NCBI GenBank assembly: GCA_037952775.1
Contig: JBANAY010000004.1
Span: forward strand, 5,642,001 to 5,706,000
Length of the DNA stretch: 64,000 bases
Direction of reading: 5' to 3'
Origin: Clonostachys chloroleuca
Lineage: Eukaryota > Ascomycota > Sordariomycetes > Hypocreales > Bionectriaceae
Below, one piece after another: positions 56,742 through 64,000 of the stretch (positions within the stretch are counted from its first letter, which is position 1; every line of letters begins with the position of its first letter). The notes beneath the pieces are model-generated. The model had not been told where the DNA came from. It saw only the letters and a program-made list of their open reading frames with translations, and did not search any database. Both the position numbers and the translations under genes were made by a program.

Positions 56742-58703
56742 CTAGGGAACTCTAGCGCTATACACGTATGGCTTGTGATTCGGGAAGCAGTGCGTCTCTT
56801 CCTCTTTTGGCAGAGTGCCATGGAGAATGTAGTCCTTTCCAAGACCATCGGTGCAATCCGATGGGTCTGAACTCGAAACATGTCCGTACCCGTGGTGAAT
56901 AATCAAGCGAGCGTTGTCACCCATCTCCGCCACCAGATCCCGGCCGTTCTTCAGGGGGGTTGCAGGATCATGCGTGCCCGAGATGACCAGTACCCGATTG
57001 CTCAATGTGTGATTCAGATCGCCCCGGTACACTCCTGGAGGGTTAGGCCAGTAGGTCTGGTAGTGCCGGCAAGCGAAAACCTCCGTGAACCGGAAGCTGC
57101 CCGCGATCCAAGAATGAGCTGAGGCGTTTGCCCAGAACTCATCCCACCAGCCAAGGCCTTCCTGAGGCGGTGGGTCGTCGAACGCATCAGCGCATACAAC
57201 CATGAAGAATAATTCTTCGGAGGACTCCTTACGTCCTGTATATGTGTTGTTGTACCAGCGTCCCTCGAAATTGGATATTGCCAGAGTAGCATCGCCAGCC
57301 TCTAGCTCACGAAGGATCTGAGCGGTGAGTGGCCATCTCTTTGGCTCATACATGCATATATAAATCCAGAAAACAACTTGTGAGTATGTCACAAGAGCCG
57401 GTCCAGAAATCGGCGAGTACCCGGACAGAGGCTGTTCAATCAAAGACTTGAGGAGAAGCTGCATGCGAACTTCGAGCTCCTTGAGTGTAGTTGGCCCTGA
57501 TGACTCGGCAACTGGCGTGGCAAGCGCGCAGTGATCGGGCCCGGCTTCGAGGCATTCTCTCAGGAACCCGTCACGCCAGGTGTCGACTACGTTGTAAAGC
57601 GAGGATGAGGCATAGCCTCCGAGTTTCCGTTGGTCTCTGACGTACTGAGCTGCGTCTAAGAGTATTCGTCCGACCTTGTCAGGGAACAGATTGGCATAGA
57701 CGACGCCGATGGCTGCTCCATAGCTGATAAAGTAGCCGGTAACCTCATCTTCGCCGAGATTTCTGCGAATTTCCTCCAAGTCTCTTGCGGAGAAAGTTGT
57801 ATCAACAAAACGGCCAAAGTCACCATGGATTTTGTGGCAAGCATAAAATGTAGCATTGTTCATGGCATCATAAATTTTGAGATGCTGCATAGGGGAGGCC
57901 ACTTCCGCGCGATACTGGCCCTTGAAGAAGGACCATCGATCCCGAAAGGCATAGTGTGGGTAGCATGAAAAGGACGGAAGGGAAGCGTTGACGCCTCGAG
58001 GGTCCCAGCCCAGGACGTCATACTTGCCGTTACTATATCGCTGAGAAACTACTTCGCCAGCGTGCCAGAGTTCGCCAGTCCCGCTGGCACCAGGGCCGCC
58101 TGGCTCGATGATGATTGTCCGTTCTGACTTGCGCTTTGCAGGTGCATTCACATCGTTGAATATTCCAGCTTGGCGGCCCACGGGCACAAGGCCTGACACT
58201 TGGTACTTGGTGATGGCAATCCGCACAAAGCGATTGTCCGAATCATTTAACGCGTTCAGTGGCAGGTCGAGATACCCGCATAGGTATATGCCACGGCTAG
58301 CATGACTGTCTTCCTGGCCGTCAACGTCGCCGTTGTTTTGGCTCGGTGTGCCCCAGCTCCAATGCGAAGGGTCAGGGTCGAACGAGGCAGCCCATGATTG
58401 ACGCGGGTTGGTGTCATTAAGGGAGGGTAGCAGGGAGGCTTCGGTGCAAGGGATGAACTGGAAAGGGTCGTTTTGAATAGGGAATTGACCATATGAAGAA
58501 TAGAATTGAGACGGCCCCGTACTCAGAGCCCGAGTTAGATAGCAAGGCAATGTATGAGCCCATAATCGTGCCCAAATGGAGTAGCTGGCCGCGATTGTGG
58601 TGGCTAGTAGTAGAGCGGTGTGGAGGGAAGTTCTTCTCGAGGGAGCATGCCGCCCCCTCGGAGGCGGCTGCGACGGGATCGGAAGAGCCTTCTCACTTAT
58701 CAT
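56742..58703 (-). CDS. Membrane-anchored alpha/beta hydrolase, S33 (tripeptidyl aminopeptidase-like)
   Basis: Intronless, 653 residues from ATG 58703 (MISEKALPIPSQPPPRGRHA); the frame opens a little further but without an ATG. A basic N-terminus is followed by one hydrophobic anchor (TALLLATTIAASYSIWARLW), so it is probably a secretory-pathway type II membrane protein with several N-x-S/T sites. Hydrolase core: IIIEPGGPGASGTGELWHAG (oxyanion loop), YDVLGWDPRGVNASLPSFSC, TFSARDLEEIRRNLGEDEVT, then the nucleophile elbow GYFISYGAAIGVVYANLFPD. C-terminal TAP-like domain: NRVLVISGTHDPATPLKNGR (Asp) and IIHHGYGHVSSSDPSDC (His). The triad residues are all present, but the elbow reads F-I-S-Y-G rather than G-x-S-x-G. 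Likely exo-peptidase or esterase; substrate unknown. Confidence 0.9.
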   Translation of the reverse strand: MISEKALPIPSQPPPRGRHAPSRRTSLHTALLLATTIAASYSIWARLWAHTLPCYLTRALSTGPSQFYSSYGQFPIQNDPFQFIPCTEASLLPSLNDTNPRQSWAASFDPDPSHWSWGTPSQNNGDVDGQEDSHASRGIYLCGYLDLPLNALNDSDNRFVRIAITKYQVSGLVPVGRQAGIFNDVNAPAKRKSERTIIIEPGGPGASGTGELWHAGEVVSQRYSNGKYDVLGWDPRGVNASLPSFSCYPHYAFRDRWSFFKGQYRAEVASPMQHLKIYDAMNNATFYACHKIHGDFGRFVDTTFSARDLEEIRRNLGEDEVTGYFISYGAAIGVVYANLFPDKVGRILLDAAQYVRDQRKLGGYASSSLYNVVDTWRDGFLRECLEAGPDHCALATPVAESSGPTTLKELEVRMQLLLKSLIEQPLSGYSPISGPALVTYSQVVFWIYICMYEPKRWPLTAQILRELEAGDATLAISNFEGRWYNNTYTGRKESSEELFFMVVCADAFDDPPPQEGLGWWDEFWANASAHSWIAGSFRFTEVFACRHYQTYWPNPPGVYRGDLNHTLSNRVLVISGTHDPATPLKNGRDLVAEMGDNARLIIHHGYGHVSSSDPSDCTDGLGKDYILHGTLPKEEETHCFPNHKPYVYSARVP

Positions 58704-59383
58704 TATGGACGGACCACGTTTTATGCATTTATTTCGAGCCTGGATAGGCGGAGATGCAAGCGGAATCAGGGGCGCAGACAAGAAGATGCCAGATCCCCTC
58801 TATTAGAATAGGTGTGTCTCAGTCTAAGAAGATCTCGCTCGAGGCTGGTACACAAAAATCAGACTTGATAGTTGAATAAAATTACCCTTATACGCGATAT
58901 ATGGCTTCTACCCTCGTACGACCACAGCTCCGAATTGCTGGAGCCTACTAAAGCACAGATAGGCAATGACTCATGGCTAATTTACTTGGGGCTACCTTCA
59001 ACTTCTATCTTCTTATAATATTGCTTTGCGAACCACATATGCGCCTGATAAGAGAATGGTTGGGAGCACCCCGGCACAATGTGTGATTCTGATATCTAAT
59101 GACCACTGACCGCAATAGCCGTTTGGGGAATGATAGACAAGCTCGTGGCACCGGTGTATGCTGGATACTACCCCATGGGAATGAGGCTTCACACATGCAT
59201 ACGTAGCAGTCTTCCAGCATGGTCTCATGACCAGCTTCAGCCAATCAATAAAATTTCTCACTCAATTCTTGCAGTTTTGCTTCGGGACTGTAAGCACTAA
59301 AACCTGATTAAGGAGAGTGAGAAAAGGCAGATAGGCATCTACCGTACAAAAAAAGGAAATCCGGAAAGAAAAGATGCACATTT
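58704..59383. other. Intergenic region
   Basis: Promoter of the S33 hydrolase gene and 3' flank of the candidate cysteine-rich gene. No other feature. Confidence 0.35.
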
Positions 59384-60015
59384 TCAATCCTCGAGGCACC
59401 CAGCGCAGCACTGCTCGCCTATCGCACAACAAGAATGAGCCCCGTCCCTCTGGCCAACGTAGCTGTCTCTGTCATTAGGGCCTAACACGTGAGATTGTTT
59501 AGCTTTTATTTCCATCATCGGTTAGTGCAGGATGGAGGTTATGCCCATCATACCTTGATAGTGATACGTCGGGCAGCAACCATTCTTCTGATCGCCACGA
59601 GGCAATGCGTGCCCGTGCAGAACCTCGCCACCTGAGATCCAGTCTCCATGCTCACGGCAAAAATATCCATTTCCACAGCCGCATTGGAGGCCACCCCATT
59701 GCTCGAATTCAGCCTCCCAGAGAGCGTGTTCGGCTGCGCTGTCCTGGCGAGGCTCCGGACGAGGCAGAACTGTGAGATGAGGAAATTCTGACTTGATATT
59801 GCCTAGGCCGATGTAGCATGTAGCTGTACGACACTTGATCTCAGTGAGACATAGAGACGCACCACACATTCGCTGAAAGATCAACTTACATTTGGTTGAG
59901 GCCTCAGTGGGCTTGGGTCAGGGTCTGGGGGAATTGGTTTGGGGCTATCTGGCCCAAGGGCTGGTCTCACATCATCCTGTCGTAGTGCCATATCTTTTGA
60001 CGTGGTATGATACAT
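59384..60015 (-). CDS. Candidate cysteine-rich small protein, one frame break
   Basis: Proposed from reading frames and splice sites. From ATG 60015 the frame gives VRPALGPDSPKPIPPDPDPS, then shifts near 59908-59912 (C run) into EASTKCKLIFQRMCGASLCL, KCRTATCYIGLG, FEQWGGLQCGCGNGYFCREH, GDWISGGEVLHGHALPRGDQ and KNGCCPTYHYQ. An 87-nt intron (59553-59467, GTATGA...AGAG) joins to DSYVGQRDGAHSCCAIGEQC and CAGCLED before TGA at 59384. With one added C the coding length is 546 nt, exactly 182 codons, and the protein has 15 cysteines, many as CC pairs. No signal peptide is visible at this start, so the true first exon may lie further upstream. Family not recognised. The coherence of three pieces argues that it is real; the exact model is uncertain. 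Confidence 0.4.
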
Positions 60016-60643
60016 CGATCATCTACGATGATCGATGGTTGAGAGTAAACAACCGGGGGGGTGACCCTGTCTATAACCACCCGAATGCTGTGATGCGTGT
60101 ATTGCAGAACCAAGGCGACCGCTTTCGGATGCAAAGGAATTGCGGACAATAAATAAATATGCAGACAATGAATAAATGGGCTGCAGATGTACATGGAGAC
60201 AATAAGAATTGTGAGCCACGTGCTCTAGTCTTCTATGTCGGCGGTCCCGGGGCATCGAATCCGAGGGATGGTTAAACTATGATGACGAGGTTTCTTGCAG
60301 AACACACCGAAACGGCTGTCGACGTGGCACCTGTAAACCACAATACTTTTGTGTCCGATTGGGAAGGTTCCACCTTGCCCAAAATGTCAACCACAGCGAG
60401 AGTTCCAAGTACCTATGATAGCAACCCTTCGCTACATGTAAGGCGTGATGCGGCCACACCGTGAGGCAGCAACGAGATCCGCAATAATTAGCACAAGAGT
60501 CGTATAGAGAGTAACCCCACACACATGTATGAGTTGGCATGTCTTAACGCATGTATATGGTATAATTATGTATAGTATGATCTGTGCAACATGAGTCGAG
60601 GACAAACCGGAAGCATGTTCCTCATTGCACCAAGCTACCCATA
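60016..60643. other. Intergenic region
   Basis: Between the divergent candidate cysteine-rich gene and the NLR gene. AT-rich with short frames only; should contain the NLR promoter. Confidence 0.35.
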
Positions 60644-63600
60644 ATGTCGATCGTTGAGATGAGCAGAACCCAACAGATAGGTGCTCTGCTATGGAAGGAT
60701 GCCGCAAAGGTACGTCGTATGGATGCTTCTTACTGAAGTGTCCATTCGGGCAATGTAATGTCAACTAACGAAGCTCATTTAATTAATAAAGCGACACAAT
60801 GACTCTCTTGAAAGGGGGGTTGCAGATGAAAGATTCATCAATATCGAAAATACTGGATTTGATGACATAGACGTCAACTCTCTTGCCGTTGCTGCATACC
60901 AGGTGTCCAATGGTTTGAGAGAGGAGCAGGGCCCCTTCGGCACCTCTATTCAGAAGATACTTCGATTACTCAATGGGCATGCCAGTGCTATTAACATTTT
61001 CACCCAATGCAATCCTCAAATGGGAAATTTGATCTTAGAATCAGTGAGGAAGATTTTTCAGGTACGTTAGTTCTGACCCCACCTAGTGGATGATAAGGAC
61101 ATTTCTCATCCAAGTAGATTATCGAAGAGACGGAAAAGGCTACCTCTATTGCCGGAGAAGGGATTCTTCAGATATTAGTTCATTTGGGCCGTTGGGAGCA
61201 GACATCAAAGATATCGGATTTGTTAAACTCGGATCCTGTGAGGGAGTCCATAATCTCGCTATATACTAAGATCCTAGACTTTTTGACATCAGCAACTCTA
61301 TGGCTCGAACGGAGCAAGATCTGTGAGGCCCTTTACTTTCCTTTTTTTTTCTTTTCTTTTCATTTGGCACATAACGTCTCTGACCAGCTCATGCATATTA
61401 TAGCCAAGTTGAGAGCGAACGTTTTCAATGCCAAGGGAGACGAGTTTCAGCAAAAAGCCAACAGGTTAAAAGAGGCGTCCGATTTGGTCGATAAGGAAAT
61501 CAGCACTCGAGGTATATAAGAAATCATATTCCACAAACTCAACGTCTTGAACTAACGTTACTCGTTTAGCCACTCGGGAAGGTAGTTTATCTCGATCCCC
61601 TATCCACTGCAATGCAAACATGCTAAATCAGTCTTAGTGCTGGAAATATCTCAAATGATGACGACAGATGTTTCCCGGATAATAGAAAATACTGATCGGG
61701 ACATTGCTATTACTCAGCGGCTGGAAGGTAAGTTATTAAGACAAACATAAAAGGGTTAATTTGATCACTGGCTTAATTGTGTGCCACAGAAATAGTACTG
61801 GGAATGCAAAATCAGTTGTCATACATGGCCAAGGATACAGAGACATCGAAACATACCCTGGAAGGTATTATTATTCTGCTATCTCGCCTGAGCGTCCAAA
61901 TTAGTTAACATCTATCGGTAGCTCTTCCCTCCTCGATCAGCGAGAAACTTCTGGGAAAACTGTCTGGTGTGTTCAACCGATTCCAAGATATCAAATTCTT
62001 TCGGAGATTCTGATCATGGTGTAGAAACGATTCAACTACAGGAGTCAAAGGAATGGCTTCTGAAAGGGGTGACTGCAGTTCCCCTTAGCCAGCCACCAGC
62101 GAACGGTACCTGCGAATGGCTGCCCCAACATCCCGTATTCTCTGAATGGCTTTCTGGACTGTATCTTAGAGCTCTATGGATTGAAGGATTACCAGGTACC
62201 CAGACACACAAAGTCTTGTTAAAGAATGATTATGAAGGGAGCGCTAATTTGAGATAATATAGGCCGTGGGAAAACTACAATGGCTAATTTCCTCCGACAT
62301 TATCTCAACGAATCGGGCGGAAGGACAATACTCTACGGATTCCGTCGATCTGGGCTGGCATCACAACACATGATCAATTCGGCCCTCCTGTCTATCATGG
62401 TGCAGATCCTTGGAACATCTGTGAACATGGAGTCATCTGTTTTAGGTCCTATAACCAAGCTCGTTAACCGTTACCCTCTCGGGCCACAGGAATGTTCCTT
62501 TGAAGAGCTTTTGGGCGCAACAGAGCATCTCTTGCGAAATGAACGAGACTGCATTCTGATCTTAGACGCCCTAGACGAATGCCTGACCAAGGATGTTTAT
62601 TCTCAAGCTTGCGCTAGAAAACTTGTTCAGTCTTTGAATAACGCTATGTCCATGTCTCCGGGAAGACTTGCTATCTTTTCCAGACCCGAGCCGCAATTTT
62701 TTGATATGATGAACTCTGCGCTGGTGATTCAGCTATCATGCGAGTTGTTACTGGCTGATGTTATCAAGTTCTCGAACTTAGAATACAAGCAACTGGATTT
62801 GTATGCCGCGGAGAAATCTTCTACCATGGATCATATCAAATTTCACTCTCAAGGGTCATTCTGGTGGGCTAAACTATTTCTCGAACACCTGGCCAATGCA
62901 CCAGATCTGACTAGCTTCCATCGGCGGCTTGATCACCCAATTCCATCCGTTGAACAGTTTTACTCAGCGGCATTGGATGAAACTGCACTCTGGATGGACG
63001 AAGACCTAAAGAGTTGCCAGGAGAATATCTTCACTATCACGCTACATGCTCGGAGAGTTCTCAGCGTACTAGAGCTCAGGGATGCATTGCAGCTTTCAGA
63101 AACCCGACCTGGCGACGTAATTTCTCGTATATGTCGACCTCTCATTTCAATACAGGGAGACTTTGTTCAGTTCTCTCACCCCTCTGCTAGAGAGTTTATT
63201 GAGTCCAGACAATGCACTGGAGTTCCATTACTTGGCTATTCCGTTTCTCACTCTCATAACTTTATAGCTGAGATTTGCATAAACGTGCTTCAAAGAAAAG
63301 AACATGCAGAGCTACAAGCGATTTTGGCTTACCTGACAAGAAACCACGATCCTTCCAAGTATTCAGCTGATCCCGTAACCAATATCGGCGGAGATCTCTA
63401 CAACTATGCCGCCAGATATTGGCATGTACATCTTTGCCAAGCCGAGCGACCAAGCTACCAGCTCATAGTCGCTGTCAGGGAATTCTTGTTTAGTTTACAA
63501 TTCACCCATTGGTGCGAGTACAGTACAGCAGCTTTGGGGGCGTTGATAGGGGTCACAGGCCCTCTAGATCGATTGAAGATGTGGAAGCTATCGCTTCCAA

Positions 63601-64000
63601 GTCGTCAGCGCGCCGAGTTGGACTTGGAGTATTGCTACAAGTATTCATACTCGCGGCTAGTGGAAGCATGCGAGCTTTCGATGCCATTACATCAATGCCT
63701 TGCTCGTATTAGCCTTTGTGGCCACTACCTGAACTTTGGATTGATACAGGAGCATGACCATCTTCTTGACATTACTTTGTCTATATTGCAGAAGCATGTG
63801 CCTCTCAATCACCCAGTCGTTTTGAGGAACAAGTCTACGATCGCATTTTCATACCTCCGGGATGGTAAAATGCAAGAAGCTCTTGATATCTACTCTGCGC
63901 TTGTGCCATTGCAGAAGGAAATGTTCGGGGAGCAGAGCATACAGTTCATAAATGCCCAGCATTACTGCGGCGAGAGCCAGTACTTCATGGCAAATTATGA
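60644..64000 (+). CDS. NLR (STAND) protein with NACHT ATPase and TPR-type repeats, partial at right edge
   Basis: A multi-exon gene: 60644-60709, 60792-61061, 61118-61322, 61404-61511, optional 12-nt exon 61570-61581, 61638-61727, 61790-61864, 61922-61966, about 62007-62195, then 62263 to the window end without a stop (580 codons). N-terminal helical domain (FIQ-IIEETEKATSIAGEGI, WEQTSKISDLLNSDPVRESI, YTKILDFLTSATLWLERSK) resembles the DUF7708-type domain of fungal NLRs. A coiled linker follows, then NGTCEWLPQHPVFSEWLSG and the NACHT: Walker A IEGLPGRGKTTMANFL, split by an intron, Walker B CILILDALDEC (62551-62581), IFSRPEPQFFD (sensor-1 Arg). Then GSFWWAKLFLEHLA, VLSVLELRDAL, FSHPSAREFIES (winged-helix region). 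From about 63730 kinesin-light-chain-like TPRs (LRDGKMQEALDIYSALVPLQ, KEMFGEQSIQFINAQHY). A cytosolic immune-type receptor for non-self recognition or cell death is the family role. The 40-nt intron 61967-62006 is unusually short and uncertain. Confidence 0.85.

Overview
This window looks like nuclear DNA of a filamentous ascomycete, most likely a Sordariomycete and plausibly of the order Hypocreales. The reasons are many short GT...AG introns (about 50-110 nt), two Zn(II)2Cys6-type regulators, a PDR-type ABC transporter, an ApsB/Mto1-type microtubule-organising protein, a fungal Nha1/Sod2-type antiporter and a fungal NACHT (STAND/NLR) gene. Genus and species cannot be read from the sequence. 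No rRNA, tRNA or CRISPR feature was found.

Layout from left to right. 1-701: 5' part of an unknown gene running off the left edge, followed by about 1.9 kb of AT-rich DNA without genes. 2571-6735: a sugar permease divergent from a DUF1593 (Sde182-like, nucleoside-hydrolase fold) gene, a plausible sugar uptake and processing pair. 7221-16210: a block of mostly conserved genes (an unknown protein, an Hsp20 chaperone, an unknown protein, an Mpv17/PMP22 protein, a coiled-coil protein) that also holds a clearly decayed DUF885 pseudogene at 12614-13900. 17033-25501: a compact accessory set consisting of a Zn2Cys6 regulator, a PDR ABC transporter and, divergent from the transporter, a short-chain dehydrogenase; the 468-bp divergent promoter carries five copies of a CGGAG element. 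25502-30680 is gene-poor. 30681-49329: an Na+/H+ antiporter, a second Zn-cluster regulator, a tandem pair of type II membrane proteins with lectin/beta-propeller-like ectodomains, a small mitochondrial MRX7-like protein, a DUF1993 protein and the large ApsB/Mto1-like coiled-coil protein. 51271-58703: a cytochrome P450, an SDR lacking the catalytic tyrosine, and a membrane-anchored S33 alpha/beta hydrolase. 59384-60015: a probable unannotated cysteine-rich small protein. 60644-64000: the 5' part of a multi-exon NLR with a NACHT ATPase and TPR-type repeats, running off the right edge.

A technical theme cuts across the window. Several otherwise intact genes change frame exactly at a run of C (G on the + strand), and adding one C restores a continuous and sensible protein each time. 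This looks more like homopolymer undercalling in the assembly than true pseudogenisation, so these genes are listed as CDS with the break noted. The DUF885 locus is different: it has in-frame stops at conserved positions and lacks its C-terminal half, and is a genuine pseudogene.
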